NCBI GenBank assembly: GCA_937941765.1
Contig: CALDGQ010000088.1
Coordinates: 1-64,000 of the forward strand
DNA length: 64,000 nucleotides
Reading direction: 5' to 3'
DNA from: an uncultured Saprospiraceae bacterium
Lineage (GTDB): Bacteria > Bacteroidota > Bacteroidia > Chitinophagales > Saprospiraceae
Shown: positions 36,823 to 45,771 of the stretch, piece by piece
Numbering within the stretch: position 1 is the stretch's first letter
How the letters are laid out: each line of letters begins with the position of its first letter
Made by a program: the position numbers and the translations under genes
The notes under the pieces: model-generated
Told to the model about the DNA's origin: nothing
Databases searched by the model: none
What the model saw: the letters and a program-made list of their open reading frames with translations, nothing else

Positions 36823-36859
36823 TTTTCTGTAAATTCACGCAATTCAAATTTCAATTTAT

Positions 36860-37510
36860 ATGGTTCATATCCTTAGTAATTCGAAAAGCATCGCCAATCA
36901 TTTTTTGGCCGAACTCCGTAATGTTGATGTTCAAAATGATCGAATGAGATTTCGAAGAAACTTAGAAAGATTAGGTGAGGTTTTCGCTTATGAAATTAGC
37001 AAGACCTTTGATTATGAAGAGACAAATGTTGAGACGCCACTTGGTACTGCACCAATGAATTTGTCAAAAGATAAAGTGGTATTGGCGACCATTCTTAGAG
37101 CAGGTTTGCCATTGCATAATGGATTGCTAAACTATTTTGACATGGCTAGCAATGCATTCATATCAGCATATCGTCAACATCATAAAGACGGAACTTTCGA
37201 AATAAATCTTGGTTATGTTTCTTGTCCAAATTTGGAAGGGAAAACATTGATACTTATAGACCCGATGTTAGCAACTGGAGCTTCTATGAATATAACCTTA
37301 AATGAGTTGTACAAATTAGGAAAGCCAAAAAAAGTACATATTGTTACAGCCGTTGCTGCAGCAGCTGGATTCAATTACGTCAAACGTTTGCACCCAGAAG
37401 CAGAAATTTGGATGGGCGCTTTGGATGAAGAGTTGACAGCAAGATCTTATATCGTTCCTGGATTAGGAGATGCTGGTGATTTGGCTTTTGGCAGTAAATT
37501 GCAGGATTAA
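36860..37510 (+). CDS. upp: Uracil phosphoribosyltransferase
   Basis: 216 residues. PRPP-binding loop LILIDPMLATGASM, uracil-site TARSYIVPGLGDAGDLAFG, and RAGLPLHNGLLNYF are typical of Upp. Converts uracil and PRPP to UMP in pyrimidine salvage. 37 bases after the deacetylase-like gene and so possibly cotranscribed. The stop is immediately followed by a quasi-palindrome and hexamer array. Confidence 0.95.
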   Translation: MVHILSNSKSIANHFLAELRNVDVQNDRMRFRRNLERLGEVFAYEISKTFDYEETNVETPLGTAPMNLSKDKVVLATILRAGLPLHNGLLNYFDMASNAFISAYRQHHKDGTFEINLGYVSCPNLEGKTLILIDPMLATGASMNITLNELYKLGKPKKVHIVTAVAAAAGFNYVKRLHPEAEIWMGALDEELTARSYIVPGLGDAGDLAFGSKLQD

Positions 37511-37511
37511 A

Positions 37512-37670
37512 AGGCAATTGCAATAGCAATGTCAATGGAGTACGTAAACTAGCATAGCTCCTACGTCGCAGGTTAACGTACTCCCTGCGTACTCATTGAA
37601 ATTGCCATTGCTATTGCTATTGCTATTGCTATTGCTATTGCCATTGCTATTGCTATTGCCATTGCTATTT
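37512..37670. repeat. Quasi-palindrome with an ATTGCT/ATTGCC hexamer array
   Basis: 37601-37666 holds 11 tandem hexamers (8 ATTGCT, 3 ATTGCC). A left arm of GGCAATTGCAATAGCAATGT... at 37512-37537 can pair with it. The hinge holds GGAGTACG (37537-37544), CGTACTCC (37577-37584) and GCGTACTC (37587-37594). It fills almost the whole 180-bp gap between upp and the symporter. Confidence 0.85.
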
Positions 37671-37690
37671 CAAAGAAAACTAACTACTAA

Positions 37691-39190
37691 ATGACAGAAC
37701 TATCCTCAGGTCTCATCCTCACGGTCATCTTCGGTTACTTCATTTTATTAATGACCATTTCTTATTTTACTGGAAAAGATGCCGACAACGCAAGTTTTTT
37801 TACCGCTAACAAAAAATCTCCGTGGTACCTAGTAGCTTTTGGAATGATTGGAGCAACCTTGTCTGGTGTGACGTTCATCTCTATTCCTGGAGTGGTAGGG
37901 GCTGGAGGTGGTAACCAAGCCTTTTCATACATGCAAATGGTGATGGGATATATGGTTGGATATTTTGTGATTGCAACTGTATTGATGCCTGTTTATTATC
38001 GACTGAATTTGACGTCTATATATGGTTATTTGGAAGACCGTTTTGGGACTTTTTCTTATAAAACGGGTGCTGCATTTTTTCTATTGTCAAGAACAATTGG
38101 TGCATCGTTTAGATTGTATTTAGTTGCCTTAGTGATGGATAGGTACGTTACTGGTTCTATGGGAATACCTTATGAAGTAACGGTTGCAGTGACCATAATT
38201 TTAATTTGGGTTTATACTTATCGAGGAGGAATCAAAACGATTGTTTGGACAGATACCATACAAACGGTTTCGATGTTGGCAGCAGTTATTTTTACAATTG
38301 GTGCGATTGGAACTCAAATGGGTAAAAATACAGGCGAATTGATTCAACTAATTGGGGATAGCAATATGACTCAATTGTTTTTCTTTGAAGGTGGTTGGAG
38401 TGATCCTAATAATTTTTACAAACAATTTATTTCCGGTGCATTGATGGCTATTGTCATGACCGGTTTGGATCAGGATATGATGCAGAAAAATTTAACTTGC
38501 AGAACATTAGGAGATGCACAGAAAAATATTTTTAGTTTTAGTGTCGTCTTGATTTTTGCAAACATATTGTTTTTATCACTCGGGGCATTACTCTATATTT
38601 ATGCGGACCATATCGGTGTTGCAATTCCTGCTAAGACAGATCAACTCTATCCATTATTGGCTTTGAAACACCTCACACCATTTATTGGAATCGTTTTCAT
38701 TATCGGATTAATTGCAGCGGCATATTCAAGTGCGGATTCAGCATTGACTTCATTGACAACTTCATTTTGTGTGGATATTTTAGGGATTGAAAAAAATGAA
38801 AAAAGTGAAGATGAAAACAGAAAAACTCGACTAATAGTCCACGTTGGGTTTTCAGTATTGCTATTCTTTGTGATTATTCTCTTCAATTATATTAATGATG
38901 CAGCGGTTATCAATGGTCTGTTCAAAGTCGCAGGATACACCTATGGACCACTCCTTGGATTGTATACATTTGGATTCTTTACTAAACGGAAAATTAACGA
39001 TCCACTGGCTATATTAGTCTGCATTGCCGCACCGCTGATTACATACCTTTTTGATTATAATTCTGTCAATTGGTTCAATGGATTTAAATTCGGCTTCATG
39101 GTCTTAGCATTAAACGGGTTACTAACATTTGTTGGTTTGTTGTTAATAAGTCGAAGAAGTGTTGAAAATCCTATCGTATTAGACAATTAA
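37691..39190 (+). CDS. Sodium/solute symporter (SSS family)
   Basis: 499 residues with about 13 membrane helices. Family features: GMIGATLSGVTFISIPGVVG near the start (sodium-site helix 1), VYTYRGGIKTIVWTDTIQ (the SSS signature GGxxxVxxTD), MTGLDQDMMQKNLTCR, AAAYSSADSALTSLTTSFCVDI (Na+ site) and KVAGYTYGPLLGLYTFG. Transports an unspecified solute with Na+. Begins after the hexamer array that follows upp, in the same direction. Confidence 0.95.
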   Translation: MTELSSGLILTVIFGYFILLMTISYFTGKDADNASFFTANKKSPWYLVAFGMIGATLSGVTFISIPGVVGAGGGNQAFSYMQMVMGYMVGYFVIATVLMPVYYRLNLTSIYGYLEDRFGTFSYKTGAAFFLLSRTIGASFRLYLVALVMDRYVTGSMGIPYEVTVAVTIILIWVYTYRGGIKTIVWTDTIQTVSMLAAVIFTIGAIGTQMGKNTGELIQLIGDSNMTQLFFFEGGWSDPNNFYKQFISGALMAIVMTGLDQDMMQKNLTCRTLGDAQKNIFSFSVVLIFANILFLSLGALLYIYADHIGVAIPAKTDQLYPLLALKHLTPFIGIVFIIGLIAAAYSSADSALTSLTTSFCVDILGIEKNEKSEDENRKTRLIVHVGFSVLLFFVIILFNYINDAAVINGLFKVAGYTYGPLLGLYTFGFFTKRKINDPLAILVCIAAPLITYLFDYNSVNWFNGFKFGFMVLALNGLLTFVGLLLISRRSVENPIVLDN

Positions 39191-39206
39191 ATTCTTTAAT
39201 TATAGT

Positions 39207-39214
39207 TATATTTG
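39207..39214 (+). promoter_or_regulatory. Candidate -7 promoter box (TATATTTG) for the subtilase gene
   Basis: Exact TAnnTTTG match, 58 bases before the ATG at 39272 and 17 bases after the symporter stop. A -33 element is not evident. Confidence 0.4.
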
Positions 39215-39271
39215 ATTTGTAAAGAGTTGTATATTAACTGATTGTAGATTAAATCCCCAAAAAATCTAGTT

Positions 39272-41269
39272 ATGGCTAATAAAATAAAATTGAACATAGG
39301 AAGTAATAAAGTGGTGCTCAAAAAGAGTAGCAAATTAGTCGGTGTCAAAACCAAGGCTTCAAGCAATATAGAAGATACCAAAGGTGTCAAGAAAAAAGTC
39401 TTGAAAAACTTAGGTGGTTTTGAGATTGTAGAATTGAAAAGGAAAGGCAACAGTTGTGATCAGAAATTAGATGCACTTCGTGAGAAAGCGGAAGTTAAAG
39501 TTGGGACTCATGTCTACTATGTGGAAGGAAGTGTAAGACCATTGTTACCAACTGGCGAAATCATTATTGAATTTCAGGATAATACCAATCTAGAAGAACA
39601 AAACATTGTTTTTGATGAATATTCTTTAGAAGTAGTAGAGCGTCGAGGAGACTGTTGTGTGATTGCAAAAGTTACTGCAAATTCTCCTAACCCAATTAAA
39701 GTCGCTAAGTATCTGCAAGATATCTCTATGGTACGAAATGCAGAACCAGACCTCGATACATTGTTAGATGAATATGATGGTGAATTTATTGCACCCCATG
39801 ACGAGCTGGTCAATCATCAGTGGCATTTGAAAAATCCAGGATTTGTAGTGGATGCACAATGGCCGATGAAAAAAGGAGCGGATGCAAAAGTTTGGGAAGC
39901 ATGGCAAAAAATGGGTAACATGGGATCTAGTAACATTACAGTTGCAGTCATCGACAATGGATTTGATTTGACCCATCCAGACATCAAAGATAAGGTATCG
40001 AAACCGTATGACCTTTGGACAGATACCTCGAATATAGAACAAGGTGATCCAAGATTTACCCACGGTACTCCATGTGCAAGTGTCGCAGTTGCGCGTCCAA
40101 ATGGAACCGGTATCGTAGGCGCAGCACCCAATTCGAAGTTCATGCCTATCAGTGGTACTTCTTATTCATTACGAGCTACTGAGAAAATGTTCAAGTATGC
40201 AGCAGATAATGGTGCGGATGTCATCAGTTGTAGTTGGGGAACCACCGATGCCGCATTTGAATTAAGTGAAATGAAAAAAGCAGCGATTACCAATGCAGCC
40301 AGAAATGGTAGAAATGGAAAAGGTTGCGTAATTGTTTATGCAGTTGGTAATGATAATTTTGATTATGTAAGTTACTACGCTCAACATCCAGATGTGATTG
40401 CAGTAGCCGCTTGTACAAGTAAAGATGAATATGCAACGTATTCAAATAGAGGTCCAGAAGTAACAATATGTGCACCATCCAACGGCGATTGGCCGATTAC
40501 GGCAGCGAGAGCTTTTTGGGATGAAGGAGTCTCTTGGGAAAGTGGTGCATACCGATATTGGAGAGATGGAAAAGATCGGGGACATCAATACAAACATTTT
40601 GGTGGTACCTCAAGTTCTTGTCCATTAGTAGCTGGTATCTGTGCATTGATGCTTTCTGAAAATCCAGATTTGACCGCCAAGCAAGTAAAAGATATTTTGT
40701 GTCAAACTGCAGATAAAATAGGATCTCCTCAAGAGTACGATGCTCGTGGACATTCCAAAAAATTTGGTTATGGTCGTATCAATGCGCACGCGGCAGTTAC
40801 GAGAGCAATCACTATGAGAGGTGGGTCTGGGAGTTCGGACACACAAGATCCATCTACGACAACAGTACCTACACCAACGCCACCTGCTCCACCAGTTGTT
40901 ACCAATCCAACAACAGGTACACCATCAACATCTACTGGAGGCTCATCAACTTCGACAGGCACTGCAACAACGTCAATGAGTACTGGACGTGGTATTTTTC
41001 GATTCAGTGTTCAACGACAAGAACCATCTGGATTTGGTGTTCAAATGGGCGCATTCCGTGAATATGGGAACGTGTTAATTTATGCAGAAAGAATGCAAAA
41101 ATTATTCAACGAACCAATCATTGTAAGTATCAACAAATTAGCTGGAGATACCGTTTACAAAATGGTTGTCGGAGTTTTCAATACCCGCCAAGAAGCAAGG
41201 GTTTTAAAGCAAGTTATGGCTGACAATGGAGTTACTGGTTTTATCAGAAATATAAAGGATCTAAAATGA
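39272..41269 (+). CDS. Subtilase (S8) with C-terminal SPOR domain
   Basis: 665 residues. An N-terminal, probably inhibitory/folding part (about 1-185, including FEIVELKRKG and LEVVERRGDCCVIAKV) precedes the S8 domain (about 195-515) with VAVIDNGFDLTHPDI (Asp), FTHGTPCASVAVA (His), and GGTSSSCPLVAGICALM (Ser). A Thr/Pro/Ser-rich linker (about 520-575) leads to a SPOR domain (about 585-662: FGVQMGAFREYGNV, VYKMVVGVFNTRQEARVLKQ). No obvious signal peptide: the start is Lys-rich without a hydrophobic core, so its location is unclear. SPOR domains bind denuded glycan at septa. The SRPBCC gene overlaps its stop. Confidence 0.93.
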   Translation: MANKIKLNIGSNKVVLKKSSKLVGVKTKASSNIEDTKGVKKKVLKNLGGFEIVELKRKGNSCDQKLDALREKAEVKVGTHVYYVEGSVRPLLPTGEIIIEFQDNTNLEEQNIVFDEYSLEVVERRGDCCVIAKVTANSPNPIKVAKYLQDISMVRNAEPDLDTLLDEYDGEFIAPHDELVNHQWHLKNPGFVVDAQWPMKKGADAKVWEAWQKMGNMGSSNITVAVIDNGFDLTHPDIKDKVSKPYDLWTDTSNIEQGDPRFTHGTPCASVAVARPNGTGIVGAAPNSKFMPISGTSYSLRATEKMFKYAADNGADVISCSWGTTDAAFELSEMKKAAITNAARNGRNGKGCVIVYAVGNDNFDYVSYYAQHPDVIAVAACTSKDEYATYSNRGPEVTICAPSNGDWPITAARAFWDEGVSWESGAYRYWRDGKDRGHQYKHFGGTSSSCPLVAGICALMLSENPDLTAKQVKDILCQTADKIGSPQEYDARGHSKKFGYGRINAHAAVTRAITMRGGSGSSDTQDPSTTTVPTPTPPAPPVVTNPTTGTPSTSTGGSSTSTGTATTSMSTGRGIFRFSVQRQEPSGFGVQMGAFREYGNVLIYAERMQKLFNEPIIVSINKLAGDTVYKMVVGVFNTRQEARVLKQVMADNGVTGFIRNIKDLK

Positions 41270-41790
41270 TGTTAATGAAAGTGGTTCGAATACTTGTTGG
41301 AATCATCGGTTTATTGCTGTTGATTTTCCTAGGTATGTCTATCATTGGACCTAAGATTAATTACAACAATGAAATTACAATCAATGCTCCTAAAGAAAAA
41401 GTGTGGCAAATAATGAACGACACCGATAAAGGAGGGGAATGGTTGGAAGGGCTCAAAAAAGTAGAAACGGTTAAAGAAGTACCTGGTAATGTTGGTCGTA
41501 TCTTAAAAATGACTTACGAGAATAAAGAGAATACAACTGTTATAAAAGAAACTACAACCGAGTTCAAAGAAAATGAATCCATCGCTTTCCACATGGAAGC
41601 AGAGATTTTTTATAATGCTTATCGTATGGATCTCACCGAAGAAAATGGACAAACCAAAGTCCGTAGTTGTTCCAATGTAAAAGGAAAAGGATTCTTTTTT
41701 CGAGGAATGATTCCTATGATGAAAAGTATTTTTAAGCAAGAGGATATGAAGATTATGGAGAACTTGAAAAAGGTAGTTGAACGGGAGTAG
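41266..41790 (+). CDS. Membrane-anchored SRPBCC-family protein
   Basis: 174 residues: one N-terminal hydrophobic helix (about 8-28, ILVGIIGLLLLIFLGMSIIG), then a START/Bet v1-like SRPBCC fold (about 38-170) with EITINAPKEKVWQIMNDTDKGGEWLEGLKKVE and a long C-terminal helix. Such domains bind hydrophobic ligands. Its ATG overlaps the subtilase stop (ATGATG...), indicating translational coupling. Ligand unknown. Confidence 0.85.
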   Translation: MMLMKVVRILVGIIGLLLLIFLGMSIIGPKINYNNEITINAPKEKVWQIMNDTDKGGEWLEGLKKVETVKEVPGNVGRILKMTYENKENTTVIKETTTEFKENESIAFHMEAEIFYNAYRMDLTEENGQTKVRSCSNVKGKGFFFRGMIPMMKSIFKQEDMKIMENLKKVVERE

Positions 41791-42157
41791 GATTTTTTTT
41801 AATCCAGGATACAAGAAGAGAGTCTCTACTATGTCTTTTGCGTTTTCTGCTTAATTTAACTACGTAAACACGTCCCTGTGTTATTCAAAATATTAATTAT
41901 TTATTTTGGAGGGTTTTATGTAAAAATGATGTTGGATACTTTTTTTCGAAAAAAGTGGTGGTTGGGAAATGAGGTTGTTGATATATAGTGGTAGCTTTCT
42001 GAGAGTTTCCCCAATTTATTAAAGAAACACCTAGCATTTAAACTACTTAAATTTATCAGAAATAAGGATAGCTCTCCGAAAGCTTGTATAGCAATTACGT
42101 TTACCAATCCTAGCACTGCGCAAGTCCTAACTCAGGCTTAGCAAACAAGACCGGGTA
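41791..42157. other. Intergenic region, no gene supported
   Basis: Contains a weak hairpin GGATT-TTTTT-AATCC at 41790-41805 after the SRPBCC stop and a perfect A/T-rich palindrome (ACTTTTTTTCGAAAAAAGT) near 41939-41956. The minus-strand open frame at 41916-42116 has no motif support. The two flanking genes are convergent. Confidence 0.5.
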
Positions 42158-42928
42158 TTAAGTGTTAGAACTAAACCATCCATCATTAAAATTATCTTCC
42201 TCAGCAGCTTTCCGAGCAGCACGTTCCGCTTCCAATCTAGCCAATTCCATTTCCTTTTCAATGCGGCGTTCTTCCTTTGTTTTCAAAAAAGTATCTCGAT
42301 TTAAAAAATAAGGTCGGTCTGCGTAGGCAGGTTCATTGGCCCAAGGATTCTCCTTTTGGATTTCATCCGCTTCCAATTCTCCTTTGTATAAAAATGAAAC
42401 AAATATTCCGACCAAAGCACCATACAAATGACTTTCCCAGCTGATTCCTTCCTTAGGTAAAAAACCAACGACCATTCCAGAATAGAGTAGGGTGACAATC
42501 AAGGCGAGTATGATAGACTTTAAATTTCTTCTGAAAATTCCACTACCAAAAACAAAAGCCACCAAACCATAAACGACACCACTTGCACCGATATGAAAAA
42601 CTTGTTTAGCCAATATCCAAACCGCCAAACCTGTCAATAAATAAATCAGAATCATACTCTTGATCGCAACACTTCTATAAAAGTACATGATCATGGTAGA
42701 TACCACAAAAAATGGGATACTATTAGAAACTAAGTGTCCCCAATCGGCATGAATAAATGGTGCTGTTAAAACACCTTTGATTCCAAAAATTTCACGAGGA
42801 TAAACACCTAACCAACCAAGATTCCAACCAAATAAAAATTGAGAAATATGGATAAACCATAAAGTCAGGATACAAAAACCGGGTAGCAAGACACTATCCG
42901 ATAGCTTTCTAGTATTGGATACATTCAT
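42158..42928 (-). CDS. Rhomboid family intramembrane serine protease
   Basis: 256 residues with six hydrophobic helices, then a soluble, charged C-terminal tail (about 195-256) with a helical stretch KTKEERRIEKEMELARLEAE. Active site: HIGASGVVYGLVAFVFG (GxSG, Ser), and SWESHLYGALVGI (His). The WGHLVSNSIPFFVVSTM segment is the rhomboid helix-2 signature. Cuts membrane protein substrates within the membrane. Start is 6 bases after the pfkA stop, so the two are probably cotranscribed. Confidence 0.94.
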   Translation of the reverse strand: MNVSNTRKLSDSVLLPGFCILTLWFIHISQFLFGWNLGWLGVYPREIFGIKGVLTAPFIHADWGHLVSNSIPFFVVSTMIMYFYRSVAIKSMILIYLLTGLAVWILAKQVFHIGASGVVYGLVAFVFGSGIFRRNLKSIILALIVTLLYSGMVVGFLPKEGISWESHLYGALVGIFVSFLYKGELEADEIQKENPWANEPAYADRPYFLNRDTFLKTKEERRIEKEMELARLEAERAARKAAEEDNFNDGWFSSNT

Positions 42929-42934
42929 AGTAAT

Positions 42935-43906
42935 TTATGATAGTACTTCTACGAGTTCTAATAATAGTGGATTCAATTTACTATTGTGTTTGATAGATTC
43001 TCCAAATGGAGTGTAAACAATGTCTTTGTGAATTTGTCCAACCATCACACCTTTCTTTCCTGCTAACAATGCTTTGACACCTTCCATTCCTAAACGACTT
43101 GCCAGCACTCTTTCCATTGAAGTAGGCGTTCCACCTCTTTGTAAATGTCCAAGGATCGTTACTCTTATATCAAATTTGGAAAATTTCTTTTTTACTTTAT
43201 CCGCGATTTTATAAGCGCCACCTGCATCATCTCCTTCAGCGACGACCACAATACTAGATGTTTTTTTCTGCTTATAATTTTGCTTCAAAGTACGAACCAA
43301 TCCAGAGATATTCGTTTTTTCTTCTGGAATCAAAACCGCTTCTGCGCCACAAGCAATACCACTACGCAAAGCAATAAATCCTGCATCTCGACCCATCACT
43401 TCTACAAAGAATAATCGGTTGTGTGCGTTAGCCGTATCCTTAATGTTATCAATTGCATGCATTGCTGTATTCAGAGCAGTATCATAACCGATTGTAAAAT
43501 CAGTACCTAGTAAATCATTGTCGATTGTGCCTGGTAAACCAACAAATGAAACATCCGGAAATTCTTTGGTAAAAACATTGGCACCCGTAAAAGTTCCATC
43601 TCCACCAATAGCAACAATGCCATCGATTTTATGTTTTTTCAAATTGGCGTAAGCCAATTTTCTTCCTTTTTTGGTTCGGAAACGCTCACTTCTTGCAGAG
43701 TACAATATCGTCCCTCCTCGTTGTAAAATATTACTAACGGAATGTGAGTCCATTGGAATGATATCACCTTCGATCATGCCTTCGTATCCACGTTTGATAC
43801 CATAAGCTTTGATGCCATGATAAATGCAAGTACGGACAACGGCACGGATAGCAGCGTTCATGCCTGGAGCATCACCTCCTGAAGTGAAAACAGCAATTCT
43901 TTTCAT
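42935..43906 (-). CDS. pfkA: ATP-dependent 6-phosphofructokinase
   Basis: 323 residues, the normal bacterial PfkA length. ATP site GGDAPGMNAAIRAVVR, GGDGTFTGA, catalytic PGTIDNDL (TIDND), MGRDAGF, and HLQRGGTPT are present. Residue after GGDG is Thr-Phe, as in ATP-type enzymes (PPi-type have Asp-Asp). Catalyses the committed step of glycolysis. First gene of a tight pair with rhomboid. Confidence 0.97.
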   Translation of the reverse strand: MKRIAVFTSGGDAPGMNAAIRAVVRTCIYHGIKAYGIKRGYEGMIEGDIIPMDSHSVSNILQRGGTILYSARSERFRTKKGRKLAYANLKKHKIDGIVAIGGDGTFTGANVFTKEFPDVSFVGLPGTIDNDLLGTDFTIGYDTALNTAMHAIDNIKDTANAHNRLFFVEVMGRDAGFIALRSGIACGAEAVLIPEEKTNISGLVRTLKQNYKQKKTSSIVVVAEGDDAGGAYKIADKVKKKFSKFDIRVTILGHLQRGGTPTSMERVLASRLGMEGVKALLAGKKGVMVGQIHKDIVYTPFGESIKHNSKLNPLLLELVEVLS

Positions 43907-43933
43907 AATTTGAAAATAGGATGATTGGGAAAA

Positions 43934-44716
43934 TTACTTATACTTTCTAGCAACTAAACGTAGAAATACCTTCGCTTTTTTGATAGTATTGTCGTTGGTC
44001 CAACTATATTTCCTCGCTGCATGAGCAGACAAGTAGCGTTTTGCTTCATCGTAATTGGAGAACCCATTTAAAGTATCTAAAGTCAATTTAAAATCTGCTT
44101 CATTGCCACCGAACAATTCTTGCTTGGTCAATTCACGCTCATTAATTCCCATGGACTTGTGTAAATCACGGATTGGCAATTCACCTAATTTCTGAGAAAG
44201 TTCTGCGGCTTCCTTTTGTTGGAAAAGAGAATCCATTTCCCCATTATTGTAAACTGATTCAGCAGGTTGTGGTTCTGGAGTTGGAGGAGGAGTTGGTGCA
44301 GGTGTTGATTTTGCTTGATATGTTTCATTGACCATCAATGAAGGTGGTACTTGAATGATACGTGGCTTTGGACGCTCAACTTTTTCCTCAATATAAATTT
44401 GTTTTACTGGTTCGGGAGTTGGCTCAACATATTTTACTGGTTCAGGAGTTGGTTCTACTGGCTTGACTGGTGCTGGTTCATATCTTGTCTGTTGAACTTG
44501 TTGAACAGGAGGTGGCGTAGGAGTAACCATGGTTGAACTTTGCTCCAATGGATGATTGGAGGGAGCTTCCTCAAATTTGACTGCATCATAAAATTGGCGG
44601 ACATAATTAACCATTAAATCCTTTTCGATAGATGCTATGTTATTCGGGTCCATACTCATACTTTTGAAGAGCCCGTTTATTTTTTCCAATAATATTTTTG
44701 ACTTACTAAAATCCAT
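43934..44716 (-). CDS. Conserved-looking Pro-rich protein of unknown function
   Basis: 260 residues, no signal peptide. An N-terminal helical part (about 1-50) is followed by a Pro/Val/Glu-rich repeat region (about 60-160: TPEPVKYVEPTPEPVKQ) and a C-terminal domain (about 185-260) with IRDLHKSMGINERELTKQELF, TLDTLNGFSNYDEAKRYL and ARKYSW.. KVFLRLVARKYK. This end block recurs in many Bacteroidota proteins of unknown function. Role unknown. Divergent from tdk. Confidence 0.75.
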   Translation of the reverse strand: MDFSKSKILLEKINGLFKSMSMDPNNIASIEKDLMVNYVRQFYDAVKFEEAPSNHPLEQSSTMVTPTPPPVQQVQQTRYEPAPVKPVEPTPEPVKYVEPTPEPVKQIYIEEKVERPKPRIIQVPPSLMVNETYQAKSTPAPTPPPTPEPQPAESVYNNGEMDSLFQQKEAAELSQKLGELPIRDLHKSMGINERELTKQELFGGNEADFKLTLDTLNGFSNYDEAKRYLSAHAARKYSWTNDNTIKKAKVFLRLVARKYK

Positions 44717-44856
44717 GAATCAGGTGTTTAAATGAACGCAATTAAAATAATTTAAGTGTAACTATAAAAGCAACACTTTTTAATACGGAATAATTGCATT
44801 TAGTTTGCTTTATTTGTGATACAAAAATACCTTATTTTCAATCGAAACATAAATAA

Positions 44857-45519
44857 ATGTTCCTCGAACCTCATTTTAAAGGCCAACGTAGTGGTTGGAT
44901 AGAAGTAATTTGCGGCTCTATGTTTTCCGGAAAAACAGAAGAGTTGATTCGCCGACTGAAGCGAGCTCGTATCGCCAACCAAAAAGTACAAATATTCAAG
45001 CCCAAAGTAGATACCCGTTATGATGATGTCAAGGTGGTGTCTCATGATGCAAATTCGATTAGTTCTACACCGGTTGATTCTTCAAGGAAAATTCTGGAAT
45101 TTATCGACAAAGAAAATGTAACCGTCAATGTAATTGGGATTGATGAGGCACAATTTTTTGATAATGATCTTCCTGAGGTTTGTCAAGCATTGGCATTGAA
45201 AGGAATTCGGGTGATTGCTGCTGGCTTGGATATGGACTTTAAAGGCGACCCATTTGGACCGATTCCAAACTTGTTGGCAGTTGCTGAATATATCACAAAA
45301 GTGCATGCTATTTGTCAACATTGTGGAAATTTGGCGACGCACTCTTATCGCTTATCGAATGAAAAAGCAAAAGTAGTGTTAGGAGAAAAAGATGCTTATG
45401 AAGCTCGTTGTAGAACTTGCTATCACATGGGGAATATCTTAGACTTAAAAGTAGCTCCGAATAATAAAAGTGATAACTTGGCTGGGTTGAAAGCGGAGTT
45501 AGAAGATGAAGAAAAATAG
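44857..45519 (+). CDS. tdk: Thymidine kinase
   Basis: 220 residues, type II enzyme. P-loop [25 protein letters not shown] (Walker B plus catalytic Glu), [15 protein letters not shown], and a zinc-ribbon with CQHCGN ... RCRTCY. Phosphorylates thymidine for salvage. Terminates in a 12-bp hairpin about 40 bp after the stop. Confidence 0.96.
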   Translation: MFLEPHFKGQRSGWIEVICGSMFSGKTEELIRRLKRARIANQKVQIFKPKVDTRYDDVKVVSHDANSISSTPVDSSRKILEFIDKENVTVNVIGIDEAQFFDNDLPEVCQALALKGIRVIAAGLDMDFKGDPFGPIPNLLAVAEYITKVHAICQHCGNLATHSYRLSNEKAKVVLGEKDAYEARCRTCYHMGNILDLKVAPNNKSDNLAGLKAELEDEEK

Positions 45520-45555
45520 ATTTGTAAAAATCAATAAATAACGAAAAACTATAAT

Positions 45556-45583
45556 AAGACCTCGCAAGCAATTGTGGGGTCTT
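45556..45583. terminator. Intrinsic terminator after tdk
   Basis: AAGACCTCGCAA and TTGTGGGGTCTT pair over 12 bases with two G-U wobbles and a 4-base loop, followed by a T-rich run (GTTTTT). Confidence 0.7.
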
Positions 45584-45771
45584 TGTTTTTAATATTAATA
45601 GCATTTGGTGTTTGATACCTGTTCTTTATCTATGAGGCTCAAAAGCAAAATGTAATTTTGTCAACTATCCGTTCATTGCCTATTAAAACAAAAGCAGATG
45701 TGTTAAAATTCCCAATACAAATTTGTATTTTTAGACGAGTGTTTTTTCCATAACGTAAAACGAATAAACTA

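Noticed and set aside
37601-37666. Short tandem array considered as a CRISPR
   Set aside because: Units are 6 bp without spacers and there are no cas genes in the window.
41916-42116. 66-codon minus-strand open frame between SRPBCC and rhomboid genes
   Set aside because: No homology-like motif, start or spacing evidence.
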